Assembly (NCBI GenBank): GCA_043815125.1
Contig: JBDRJH010000341.1
Location: 1 to 25,780 of the forward strand
DNA from: JAUWBF01 sp043815125
GTDB taxonomy: Bacteria; Verrucomicrobiota; Verrucomicrobiia; Opitutales; Opitutaceae
DNA length: 25,780 nt
Reading direction: 5' to 3'
This document shows positions 1-9,052 of the stretch, piece by piece. The notes beneath the pieces were generated by a model. It worked only from the letters and a program-made list of their open reading frames with translations, was not told the DNA's origin and made no database searches. Every line of letters begins with the position of its first letter. The first letter of the stretch is position 1. Position numbers and translations under genes: made by a program.

Positions 1-1326
1 GCGGAGCTTGGCGAGGTCGAGGATGTTGCGGCCGTCGAAGAGGAAGGCGGGCTTCTGCATACCGGCGTGGATGCGCTGGAAGTCGAGGGTCTTGAACTCG
101 TCCCACTCGGTGAGCACCACGACGGCGTGCGCGCCTTCGCAGGCGGCGTAGGCGTCGGCGGCGGTGGTGAGGCGCGGATCGGCGGGCGCGCCGGCGCCGA
201 GCACATCGGCGTTGATCTTGGCGGCGGGGACCTTGGGGTCGTAGACGACGACGTTGGCCTGCTCGGCGAGCAGGTCGGCGCAGACGCTGATGGCGGCGGT
301 CTCGCGGGTGTCGTTGGTGTCCTTCTTGAAGGCGAAACCGAGCACGGCGATCTTCTTGCCGGCGACGGTGTTGAAGAGGGTGCTGACGACCTTGGCGGCG
401 AAGCGTTGCTTCTGCCAGTTGTTCATGCCGACGACGGACTCCCAGTAGGCGGCGACCTCGGGCAGGCCGAACTTTTGGCAGAGGTAGACGAGGTTGAGAA
501 TGTCCTTCTGGAAGCAGGAGCCGCCGAAGCCGACGGAGGCCTTGAGGAACTTGGGGCCGATGCGCGAATCCTTGCCGATGGCGTTGGCGACCTCGTCGAC
601 GTCGGCGCCGGTGGCTTCGCAGAGCGCGGAGATCGAGTTGATCGAGGAGATGCGCTGGGCGAGGAAGGCGTTGGCGACGAGCTTGGAGAGTTCGGAGGAC
701 CAGAGGTTGGTGGTGATGATGCGCTCGCGGGGCACCCAGCGGGCGTAGACGGAGACGAGGGTCTCGACGGCGGCGTCGCCTTCGGGGGTGCGCTCGCCGC
801 CGATGAGCACGCGGTCGGGGTTGAGCAGGTCGGCGACCGCGGTGCCTTCGGCGAGGAACTCGGGGTTGGAGAGCACCTGGCAGGCGCAGCCGTTACCGTT
901 GGCCTGGAGGATCTGCTGGATGGTCTCGGCGGTCTTCACCGGGATGGTCGATTTCTCGACGATGATCTTGGGCGTGGTGGCGACCTCGGCGATGGTGCGG
1001 GCGACGGACTCGATGTAGCGCAGATCGGCGGCGCGACCGGCGCCGACGCCGTAGGTCTTGGTGGGGGTGTTGACCGAGACAAAGATGATGTCGGCGGCGG
1101 CGATGGCGGCCTTGACGTCGGTGGAGAAGAAGAGGTTTTGGCCGCGGCGCGCCTTGACGATTTCCTCAAGCCCGGGCTCGTAGATCGGGAGTTCGTCGGA
1201 GTTCCAGGCGGCGATGCGCTTTTCGTTGAGGTCGACGACCGTGACCGTGATGTCGTGGGCCTGGTGGGCGATCATCGCCATGGTGGGACCGCCGACGTAA
1301 CCTGCGCCAATGCAACAAATCTTCAT
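1..1326 (-). CDS. ugd: UDP-glucose 6-dehydrogenase, eukaryote-like class (C-terminus cut by window edge)
   Basis: Oxidises UDP-glucose twice with NAD+ to UDP-glucuronate in the cytoplasm, the precursor for uronic-acid polysaccharides. The minus frame starts at the ATG at 1326 and is open for 442 codons to base 1, so only the tail is missing (family about 440-490 residues). Visible residues: Rossmann motif GAGYVG (7-12), TPTKTYG (88-93 region), EKSTIP with Thr127, NPEFLAEG with Glu156, SELSKL with Lys215, Asn219, and catalytic Cys271 in GFGGSCFQKD with Asp275. These match, with an offset of 4-5, the human enzyme residues Thr131, Glu161, Lys220, Asn224, Cys276 and Asp280 as I recall them. The TPTKTYG/GRAADL block and near-colinear sequence are typical of animal and plant UGDH rather than the common bacterial Ugd/TuaD form. 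It lies 146 bp downstream of the GH4 gene on the same strand; no Shine-Dalgarno motif precedes the start. Confidence 0.95.
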   Translation of the reverse strand, partial: MKICCIGAGYVGGPTMAMIAHQAHDITVTVVDLNEKRIAAWNSDELPIYEPGLEEIVKARRGQNLFFSTDVKAAIAAADIIFVSVNTPTKTYGVGAGRAADLRYIESVARTIAEVATTPKIIVEKSTIPVKTAETIQQILQANGNGCACQVLSNPEFLAEGTAVADLLNPDRVLIGGERTPEGDAAVETLVSVYARWVPRERIITTNLWSSELSKLVANAFLAQRISSINSISALCEATGADVDEVANAIGKDSRIGPKFLKASVGFGGSCFQKDILNLVYLCQKFGLPEVAAYWESVVGMNNWQKQRFAAKVVSTLFNTVAGKKIAVLGFAFKKDTNDTRETAAISVCADLLAEQANVVVYDPKVPAAKINADVLGAGAPADPRLTTAADAYAACEGAHAVVVLTEWDEFKTLDFQRIHAGMQKPAFLFDGRNILDLAKLR

Positions 1327-1348
1327 ATGGAAAGTTGCGAACTTGGCG

Positions 1349-1420
1349 GGACGGTCCGGAAAAACCAAGACCGTTTTTCAAATGAAAATGAACTGTAACG
1401 AACGCGGCAGGACGGTCCGG
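1349..1420. promoter_or_regulatory. Repeated 11-bp element upstream of the UDP-glucose dehydrogenase gene
   Basis: The sequence GGACGGTCCGG occurs at 1349-1359 and again at 1410-1420, 61 bp apart (close to six helical turns), within the 146-bp gap between the GH4 stop and the dehydrogenase start. Each copy contains the odd palindrome GGAC-G-GTCC. Spacing and symmetry suit a pair of regulator sites, but chance repetition in GC-rich DNA is possible and I see no convincing -35/-10 pair beside it. Confidence 0.3.
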
Positions 1421-1437
1421 CGGGGGCCGTCGGGGGC

Positions 1438-1458
1438 GGGCGGGCGAGGTGCCCGCCC
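1438..1458 (-). terminator. GC-rich hairpin after the GH4 stop (no U-tract)
   Basis: An 8-bp perfect stem (1438-1445 with 1451-1458, arms GGGCGGGC and GCCCGCCC, loop of 5) lies 14 bp past the GH4 stop codon. On the minus strand it is followed by GC-rich sequence without a T run, so it is at best a Rho-assisted or imperfect terminator. Confidence 0.35.
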
Positions 1459-1472
1459 CTCCCGCGGGGCGC

Positions 1473-3626
<2,154 letters not shown>

Positions 3627-3691
3627 GGAGGAGATGGGGTTGAATGACGGGATTTGGAGGACGCCCGCGAATCGGGCAGGCCATCATGGAA

Positions 3692-3712
3692 ACCCGGGCA
3701 GCGGTCCCGGGT
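3692..3712. promoter_or_regulatory. Inverted repeat in the GH4/AraC divergent intergenic region
   Basis: ACCCGGG-N7-CCCGGGT is a perfect 7-bp inverted repeat (21 bp overall), 66 bp upstream of the GH4 start and 49 bp upstream of the AraC start. It sits where an operator controlling the divergent pair would be expected. AraC proteins often bind direct repeats, so a different regulator, or only an RNA hairpin, is possible. Confidence 0.4.
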
Positions 3713-3725
3713 GCAGATGAAAAGT

Positions 3726-3754
3726 TTGATATTCGATGTGCAATTTGTGATTAA
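3726..3754 (+). promoter_or_regulatory. Candidate promoter of the AraC gene, leaderless spacing
   Basis: TTGATA (3726-3731), a 17-bp spacer and GATTAA (3749-3754), followed by exactly 6 bp to the ATG at 3761. The -35 is good and the -10 weak (3 of 6). If used, transcription would begin at or next to the start codon. The AT-rich patch stands out from its GC-rich surroundings. Confidence 0.4.
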
Positions 3755-3760
3755 ACCCAA

Positions 3761-4543
3761 ATGCCCGAATCCACTTTCCCGCACCTGCTCGGCACCGGCG
3801 ACGAGGTGCGCACCACACCGGCCTATCGCTGGGAAAACCGCGGACGATCCCGAACCCCGCAGTTCGTTGTTCAGAGGACAATTTCGGGGCGGGGCTGGTT
3901 CGAGGACGCCCGCGGCCGGCGTGACGCGCCGGCCGGGAGCGCCATGTTGTTCAGGCACGACGACGGCAGCACTTATGGTTATCCGGAAGGAGCGACCGAG
4001 CCCTACGCTTTGCGATATGTGACCGCCGAGGCTTGTTCACTCACGCCGGTATTTGATCGCCTGCGCCAGGATTTTGGTCCGGTGGTGCAAATGCCCGACG
4101 ATTGTGAGGCCACCGCGCTGCTCAACGAACTGCACGAACGGTTCCGGTGGCGCTCTTTTCGCGACCGTCTCCATGAGGCCGAGTTGTTGCATTCCCTGCT
4201 GATCGCGCTCTACCGCGAGCAGGTGCAGGACACGCGCACCAGCGACCCCATCGAATTCGGCCACCACTACCTGCGCAGTCACTTCCGCTCGCCGGTCAAT
4301 CTCAAGCTCATCGCCGACAAGTGCGGGGTCAGTCGCGAGCACTTCATCCGCGAGTTCTCCCGTCGCTACCGCGAATCGCCCGGTGCCCTGCTCCGCCGCC
4401 TTCGCCTGGAGCAGGCGCGCGCCATGCTCACCGCCACCGACACCGACGTGGAGTCCATCGCCCTCGCCAGCGGCTACGCCAGCGCCAATACCTTTTGCCG
4501 CGCCTATCGCCAGAAATTCGGCCACAGCCCGCGCAGTAACTGA
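3761..4543 (+). CDS. AraC family transcriptional regulator, probable regulator of the GH4 gene
   Basis: A 260-residue DNA-binding regulator. Residues about 15-110 form a divergent sugar-sensor region, which I call cupin-like only from position. Residues 165-260 are the typical AraC double helix-turn-helix: first motif around LKLIADKCGVSREHFIREFS (181-200) and second around VESIALASGYASANTFCRAY (230-249), ending with the family-typical KFGHSPR. It is divergent from the GH4 alpha-galactosidase with 134 bp between starts, the usual arrangement for local control of a catabolic gene by its inducer sugar. No Shine-Dalgarno sequence lies before the ATG; a promoter-like pair stops 6 bp upstream, so the mRNA may be leaderless. 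The effector is inferred from context only. Confidence 0.9.
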   Translation: MPESTFPHLLGTGDEVRTTPAYRWENRGRSRTPQFVVQRTISGRGWFEDARGRRDAPAGSAMLFRHDDGSTYGYPEGATEPYALRYVTAEACSLTPVFDRLRQDFGPVVQMPDDCEATALLNELHERFRWRSFRDRLHEAELLHSLLIALYREQVQDTRTSDPIEFGHHYLRSHFRSPVNLKLIADKCGVSREHFIREFSRRYRESPGALLRRLRLEQARAMLTATDTDVESIALASGYASANTFCRAYRQKFGHSPRSN

Positions 4544-4595
4544 GCCCGCGCGATCAAGCCGCCTCGCGGCCTGACCGCCATTCACTCCCCTGCTC

Positions 4596-4626
4596 AAAAA
4601 AAACGCCGGGGAGCAACCCCCGGCGT
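4596..4626 (-). terminator. Rho-independent terminator of the entericidin-like gene
   Basis: A 9-bp stem (4603-4611 with 4618-4626, arms ACGCCGGGG and CCCCGGCGT, 6-nt loop) is followed on the minus strand by eight consecutive T (A run at 4596-4603). It lies 43 bp past the small lipoprotein's stop codon. On the plus strand it may also help stop AraC transcription, though there is no T run on that side. Confidence 0.9.
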
Positions 4627-4669
4627 GGCTACCCCGGCAGGCAGGCAACCAACAACAAACACAAGCGGC

Positions 4670-4810
4670 TTACTCGGCCGCGTCCTGCACGGCCTCGCCG
4701 GCTTCCTCCATGTCTTCGCCGACGCCTTCGGTCGTGTTGCAACCGGAAAGCGCCAAGGCACCGATGAGAAGCAGGCTGAGGGAGGTGATTTTAATGGTCA
4801 GAGTTTTCAT
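4670..4810 (-). CDS. Entericidin-like small lipoprotein (46 aa)
   Basis: A very short gene reading MKTLTIKITSLSLLLIGALA, then LSGC, then a 22-residue acidic tail TTEGVGEDMEEAGEAVQDAA ending in Glu. The lipobox LSGC puts lipidated Cys at residue 24 after a positively charged, hydrophobic signal peptide. The tail (N-T-x-x-G-x-G-x-D, alternating acidic and alanine residues) is that of the EcnA/EcnB entericidin family, small envelope lipoproteins whose E. coli members form an antidote/bacteriolytic pair under stress control. Only one copy is present, so an antidote/toxin pair is not supported. A strong terminator follows 43 bp downstream, supporting a monocistronic gene. No clear Shine-Dalgarno before the ATG. 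Confidence 0.88.
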   Translation of the reverse strand: MKTLTIKITSLSLLLIGALALSGCNTTEGVGEDMEEAGEAVQDAAE

Positions 4811-5098
4811 ACGCCCACGGTTTTGCAGCGCCTGTGCCACGACCAGACCAGCGATCAGTTAATCACTTGTTTGCTGTCACTTAAAAAACATCCACCCCAA
4901 ACGCCTCCCCTCCCCCGCCTGCATTTTGCAACACCCCGCGCCCCGCACCTCCTGCAAGTTGCCGGAACGTATCGCGCCGCCCTGCGCGCCCCGCGCGGCG
5001 CGCACACACCGCTAAGCGGCATGTTTGCCTTTGACCGTGCCTTGGCCCGCCCTTAGCTCTCGCCCCTTACGGTCCCGCCCAAAACGTTTTCCAACATC
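4811..5098. other. 288-bp gap between divergent entericidin-like gene and isocitrate dehydrogenase
   Basis: This stretch must hold the promoters of both flanking genes. Visible: a GC hairpin GCGCGCC-N6-GGCGCGC at 4984-5003, a short palindrome CCGCT-A-AGCGG at 5009-5019, and TTGACC (5031-5036) followed 17 bp later by a weak TAGCTC, a possible isocitrate dehydrogenase promoter with a leader of about 35 nt. I see no coding potential. Confidence 0.35.
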
Positions 5099-7324
5099 AT
5101 GTCCGCACAGCCCACCATCATCTACACCATCACCGACGAAGCCCCGGCCCTCGCCACCTACTCGCTGCTGCCCATCGTGCAGGCTTTCACCAAGCCCGCC
5201 GGCATCAACGTCGAGACCCGCAACATCTCCGTGGCCGCGCGCATCCTCGCCGCCTTCGCCGACGTGCTCCCGGCCGACCAAAAGACCCCCGACTCCCTCG
5301 CCGAGCTCGGCGCGATGACCCTCAAGCCCGAGGCCAACATCATCAAGCTCCCCAACATCTCCGCCTCCATCCCCCAGCTCAAGGCCGCCATCGCCGAGCT
5401 TCAAGGCAAGGGCTTCGCGCTCCCCGAGTTCCCCGAGAACCCGACCACCGACGCCGAGAAGGACACCCGCGCCCGCTACGCCAAGGCCCTCGGCTCCGCC
5501 GTCAACCCCGTCCTCCGCGAAGGCAACTCCGACCGCCGCGCGCCCGGCGCCGTCAAGGCCTACGCCCGCGCCCACCCCCACTCCATGGGCAAGTGGTCCA
5601 AGGACTCCAAGACCAACGTCGCCACCATGGGCAAAGACGACTTCTTCTCCAACGAAAAGTCCCTCTGCGTCGCCGCCCCCACCACCGCCCGCATCGAGTT
5701 CCAAACCGACGACGGCACCACCCGCGTCCTCCTGCCCAAGCTCCCCCTGCTGGCCGGCGAACTCCTCGACGCCACCGTCATGCGCAAGGCCGCGCTCGTC
5801 GACTTCATCGACGCCCAGATCGCCCGCGCCAAGTCCGACGACATCCTCTTCTCGCTGCACCTGAAGGCCACCATGATGAAGGTCTCCGACCCCATCATCT
5901 TCGGCCACGCCGTGAAGGTCTTCTTCAAGGACCTCGTCGCCAAACACGCCGACACCCTCGCCGAACTCGGCGTCGACTTTAACAACGGCTTCGGCGACCT
6001 CGTCGCCAAACTCGCCAAGCTCCCCGCCGACCAAAAGGCCGCCATCGAGGCCGACATCGCGGAAATCTACGCCGCGCGCCCCGCCGTCGCCATGGTCAAC
6101 TCCGACAAGGGCATCACCAACCTCCACGTGCCCTCCGACGTCATCGTCGACGCCTCCATGCCCGCCATGATCCGCGCCGGCGGCAAGATGTGGGACGCCG
6201 CCGGCAAGACCCAGGACTGCCTCGCCGTCATCCCCGACAGCTCCTACGCCGGCGTCTACCAGGCCGTCATCGACTTCTGCCGCGAGCACGGCGCGCTCGA
6301 CCCCAAGACCATGGGCTCCGTGCCCAACGTCGGCCTCATGGCCAAGGCCGCCGAGGAATACGGCTCCCACAACAAGACCTTTGAAATCCCCTCCGACGGC
6401 ATCGTCCGCATCGTCGACGCCGACGGCAAGGTCCTCCACCAGCACGACGTCGCCGCCGGCGATATCTGGCGCGCCTGCCAGACCAAGGACGCCTCCATCC
6501 AGGACTGGGTGAAGCTCGCCGTCACCCGCGCCCGCCTCTCCGCCACCCCCGCCGTCTTCTGGCTCGACAAGGCCCGCGCCCACGACGCCCAGATCATCGC
6601 CAAGGTCGAGACGTATTTGAAAAACCACGACACCGCCGGCCTGGACATCCGCATCCTCGCGCCCGCCGAAGCCTGCAAGTTCTCCCTCGAGCGCATCGTC
6701 AAGGGCCAGGACACCATCAGCGTCACCGGCAACGTCTTGCGCGACTACCTCACCGATCTCTTCCCCATTCTCGAAGTCGGCACCTCGGCCAAGATGCTCT
6801 CCATCGTGCCCCTCATGAACGGCGGCGGCCTCTTCGAGACCGGCGCCGGCGGCTCCGCCCCCAAGCACGTCGAGCAGTTCACCCAGGAAAACTACCTGCG
6901 CTGGGATTCGCTCGGCGAGTTCTTCGCCCTCGCCGCCAGCCTCGAGCACCTCTCCATCGTCGAGAAAAACGCCAAGGCCAAGGTCCTCGCCGACACCCTC
7001 GACCAGGCCAACGGCAAGTTCCTCGAGAACGACAAGTCCCCCGGCCGCAAACTCGGCACCATCGACAACCGCGGCTCGCACTTCTACCTCGCGCTCTACT
7101 GGGCCCAGGCCCTCGCCGCGCAGACGACCGATGCCGACCTCGCCGCCACCTTCGCGCCGATCGCCGCCGAGATGGCCGCCTCGGAGAGCAAGATCGTCGA
7201 GGAACTCCTCGCCGTGCAGGGCAGCCCGGTCGACATCGGCGGCTACTACCGCCCCGACGAAACCAAGGCCAACGCCGCCCTCCGCCCCAGCGCCACGCTC
7301 AACGCCGTGCTGGCGAAGGTCTGA
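5099..7324 (+). CDS. icd: Isocitrate dehydrogenase, NADP-dependent, monomeric type
   Basis: Converts isocitrate to 2-oxoglutarate, CO2 and NADPH in the TCA cycle. At 741 residues it is the full length of the monomeric (IDH-II) class and is colinear with the Azotobacter vinelandii enzyme as I recall it, with an offset of one. Ser133 in GSAVNP, Lys256 in HLKATMMKVSDP, Asp351 in VIVDASMP, and Asp549/Asp553 in VLRDYLTDLFP correspond to Ser132, Lys255, Asp350 and Asp548/Asp552, the substrate and Mn2+ site. NSDRRAP (143-149), GGLFETGAGGSAPKH and IDNRGSHFYLALYWAQALA are further class hallmarks. Codon use is extremely C-ending, suggesting high expression. It has its own terminator and no operon partner. 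No Shine-Dalgarno motif before the ATG; the upstream sequence is pyrimidine- and A-rich. Confidence 0.98.
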   Translation: MSAQPTIIYTITDEAPALATYSLLPIVQAFTKPAGINVETRNISVAARILAAFADVLPADQKTPDSLAELGAMTLKPEANIIKLPNISASIPQLKAAIAELQGKGFALPEFPENPTTDAEKDTRARYAKALGSAVNPVLREGNSDRRAPGAVKAYARAHPHSMGKWSKDSKTNVATMGKDDFFSNEKSLCVAAPTTARIEFQTDDGTTRVLLPKLPLLAGELLDATVMRKAALVDFIDAQIARAKSDDILFSLHLKATMMKVSDPIIFGHAVKVFFKDLVAKHADTLAELGVDFNNGFGDLVAKLAKLPADQKAAIEADIAEIYAARPAVAMVNSDKGITNLHVPSDVIVDASMPAMIRAGGKMWDAAGKTQDCLAVIPDSSYAGVYQAVIDFCREHGALDPKTMGSVPNVGLMAKAAEEYGSHNKTFEIPSDGIVRIVDADGKVLHQHDVAAGDIWRACQTKDASIQDWVKLAVTRARLSATPAVFWLDKARAHDAQIIAKVETYLKNHDTAGLDIRILAPAEACKFSLERIVKGQDTISVTGNVLRDYLTDLFPILEVGTSAKMLSIVPLMNGGGLFETGAGGSAPKHVEQFTQENYLRWDSLGEFFALAASLEHLSIVEKNAKAKVLADTLDQANGKFLENDKSPGRKLGTIDNRGSHFYLALYWAQALAAQTTDADLAATFAPIAAEMAASESKIVEELLAVQGSPVDIGGYYRPDETKANAALRPSATLNAVLAKV

Positions 7325-7353
7325 AAAAAGCTGTCATAGCGTTTAGCAGAACC

Positions 7354-7389
7354 AAATCCTGCCACGCCGCCGAGGCTGGCAGGATTTTT
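7354..7389 (+). terminator. Rho-independent terminator of icd
   Basis: A perfect 11-bp stem (7354-7364 with 7377-7387, arms AAATCCTGCCA and TGGCAGGATTT, loop of 12) ends in a run of five T (7385-7389), 30 bp beyond the isocitrate dehydrogenase stop codon. Confidence 0.92.
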
Positions 7390-7479
7390 CAGGGCTGAGT
7401 TTCGGCCCCCCGAAGGCCAAACGCAAAGCGCCAAGCATCTACCGCCGTGTGAGTCGGCAACGCGACCGCAAAGCTTCAC

Positions 7480-8208
7480 TTAGCGCTTCAGGTCATCAAC
7501 GATGGCTTCGGCGGCGAGATTGTGGCTCTCAATCAAGCCAGTGATCGCCTCATCCACTCTATCCATGATCTCGGAGTGGGATTTGAACTGATAGCGCTCA
7601 TCCCCTGGGATATTCACCACCTGATTGATTTCCATGTCATGGCCCACGGTGAAACTCTTCCAATACACATCGCGTTTGGTGCGGGCATCCAGTGCTCGCG
7701 CTGTTACCAATACCCACGGCTCGTAGCTCAATGAAAAGGAGTCGGAGATATAGCCCGTGTGACCGATCCAAACGAGGAGGATCAGATCTTCATTCACGGT
7801 AATCTCGGAAAAATCATCGCTCTTCTTGTCGGTGGATTGCTTGGGCTGCTGATCCGACACGCTTACTTGGTAACCGGACTTGCCCAGCGCCTCAACCAGT
7901 CGGGTCATCAAGGGTGCGGCCAGCGACTGTTTGCGCTCGCTGAGGGCACTCACAAACTCCTTGGAACGATTGGCGTTGTTAATTCCTTGGGCGATACCAC
8001 CGACCAAACCAAAGGCACCGGCTGCGCCGCCAATGTTGGCGACTTCCACCACACGCGGTTCCTGCACCTGGAGTAGCGCGATGCTGCTGGCAGACTTGAG
8101 GGCGGTCTTATCCGGTTCCATCCGAGGCGCCGAGGCACAGCCCGAAAAAATTAACGACACGAGTAAGCTGCCAAACGTAAGAAGCTTGCACGAAGACAAT
8201 TGAGGCAA
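7480..8208 (-). CDS. Lipoprotein of unknown function in a low-GC island
   Basis: I do not recognise the family. The N-terminal part has a hydrophobic stretch ending in LIFSGC, a lipobox with a probable lipidated Cys (residue 24 from the chosen start). It continues with a glycine/alanine-rich patch (NIGGAAGAFGLVGGIAQGIN), then a soluble domain of about 170 residues with a strand-like ILLVWIGHTGYISDSFSLSY and an acidic helical C-terminus. No ATG precedes the lipobox. The frame is open to a TTG at 8292, but that gives an implausibly long leader, so I chose the TTG at 8208, with GTG 8229 also possible. A good -10 (TATTAT, 8237-8232) fits the shorter starts. GC is near 50 %, against 65-70 % for its neighbours, suggesting recent acquisition. 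Function: envelope protein, otherwise unknown. Confidence 0.75.
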   Translation of the reverse strand: MPQLSSCKLLTFGSLLVSLIFSGCASAPRMEPDKTALKSASSIALLQVQEPRVVEVANIGGAAGAFGLVGGIAQGINNANRSKEFVSALSERKQSLAAPLMTRLVEALGKSGYQVSVSDQQPKQSTDKKSDDFSEITVNEDLILLVWIGHTGYISDSFSLSYEPWVLVTARALDARTKRDVYWKSFTVGHDMEINQVVNIPGDERYQFKSHSEIMDRVDEAITGLIESHNLAAEAIVDDLKR

Positions 8209-8509
8209 ACCGGATTTAAAAATAGCCACGGATAATAGAGATAATGGGTGCCATGGCACTAGGGCCGCCAACACTCGTTCAGACGAGCGCAAATTGAGGT
8301 TTTCCGGGACTACGAAATGAAGGATCCGGCAAAGGTGCGATCAAAGCCACAAATACGGCGATCCGACAGTATCCAGATCACGCTGAGACTAAGTCTGCGT
8401 TGTCACCTTCGTGCCGTTTTGTAGGTTATGCCGCCATCCTCTTTCTATATCCAAGGCACCATTTTTCCGTCTTGGCACACCGTCACACCCCGCCACAGTC
8501 CGACCTTTT
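8209..8509. other. AT-richer intergenic stretch between divergent genes
   Basis: About 300 bp of roughly 50 % GC DNA between the lipoprotein gene (minus) and the 82-residue gene (plus). It carries TATTAT on the minus strand at 8237-8232, a near-consensus -10 for the lipoprotein gene. The frame of the lipoprotein stays open upstream to 8292 but without convincing protein features. I see no other gene or repeat. Confidence 0.35.
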
Positions 8510-8758
8510 ATGAACTACCGCACCCAGGCAGAATATTACATCAAGGGCATCACCGCCGGCGCCATCGACGCCGCGGAGGTCATCGCGTGGTCCGACGAGG
8601 TCATCGTCGCCGCCGACAAGACCGAGGACTGGATGGTCGAGATCTCCAGCTGCGGCGAAGACGAGCGCCTCAAGGTGCTCGGCCTGCTCAACACCGTGCA
8701 GGGCACGGCCGATGCCGCCGAGCTCGACGCCATGCTCAAGGCCAAGGGCCTCGCCTGA
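8510..8758 (+). CDS. Small acidic protein of unknown function (82 aa)
   Basis: An 82-residue soluble, acidic, helix-rich protein beginning MNYRTQAEYYIKGITAGAID and ending in ELDAMLKAKGLA. Codon use matches the GC-rich host genes (strong C/G third positions), unlike the lipoprotein island just upstream, which supports real coding. The frame is open further 5' to an ATG at 8411, but that extension is low-GC, Pro/His/Arg-rich and unlike protein, so the ATG at 8510 is preferred. A strong terminator follows 31 bp after the stop, indicating a single-gene transcript. I do not recognise a family; no membrane segment, signal or metal motif is visible. Confidence 0.72.
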   Translation: MNYRTQAEYYIKGITAGAIDAAEVIAWSDEVIVAADKTEDWMVEISSCGEDERLKVLGLLNTVQGTADAAELDAMLKAKGLA

Positions 8759-8789
8759 TCGCGCCGTCTCACGCATCCCGATTTTTCAT

Positions 8790-8825
8790 GGCCTGATTCG
8801 CCCGCGCGGATCAGGCCTTTTGTTT
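8790..8825 (+). terminator. Rho-independent terminator after the 82-aa gene
   Basis: A perfect 8-bp stem GGCCTGAT / ATCAGGCC (8790-8797 with 8810-8817, loop of 12) is followed by TTTTGTTT (8818-8825). Confidence 0.88.
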
Positions 8826-8972
8826 GGATACGGTAAGCCGAGCGGTTCGCCGACGCCATTCCCACGGCGAACCCGATCACCCGCGAGCCGGAGGCAACGC
8901 CGCCCCACTCGGTCTCGTTTTCGTTCGACGCCGTGGCCGCGGCGGTGACCCGGGCGACAACCCGGGTCTTTT
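8826..8972 (+). ncRNA. Candidate structured small RNA between two terminators
   Basis: This ~150-bp stretch starts directly after one terminator and ends in another, with no convincing reading frame. It contains the hairpin GGTTCGCC-N14-GGCGAACC (8844-8851 with 8866-8873) and a terminator-like hairpin GACCCGGG-N6-CCCGGGTC followed by TTTT (8947-8972). A transcript between two terminators that ends in its own terminator is the usual layout of a small RNA. Alternatively it is a 5' leader or attenuator for the HDOD gene that begins 80 bp later. No conserved riboswitch core was recognised. Confidence 0.35.
8947..8972 (+). terminator. Intrinsic terminator-like hairpin upstream of the HDOD gene
   Basis: An 8-bp stem GACCCGGG / CCCGGGTC with a 6-nt loop and a TTTT tail. 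The nearest upstream gene already has its own terminator at 8790, so this one must serve another transcript or regulate the downstream HDOD gene. Confidence 0.65.
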
Positions 8973-9052
8973 CCCCGCGACGCAAGGGGGAGCCACCTCA
9001 TATTTGTCCGAAAGTTTTTTCGGGGCGTGCCGTATCTGTCTGGTCGGCAGCA

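Noticed and set aside
67..1398. A 443-codon plus-strand frame over the left end
   Set aside because: It is the shadow of the UDP-glucose dehydrogenase gene on the minus strand, whose catalytic residues are all present.
5012..7081. A 689-codon minus-strand frame opposite icd
   Set aside because: Same cause: low-complexity Gly/Asp/Val protein with no recognisable motif, while icd on the plus strand is unmistakable.
8411..8509. An upstream extension of the 82-residue protein
   Set aside because: The extra 33 codons are AT-richer, Pro/His/Arg-rich and unlike the following protein. The ATG at 8510 matches the change in codon use.
3692..8967. The shared ACCCGGG...CCCGGGT arms at 3692-3712 and 8948-8967 as copies of one regulator site
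   Set aside because: Spacers differ (7 versus 6) and the second is followed by TTTT as in a terminator. Such arms are common in GC-rich DNA, so a common regulator is not supported.
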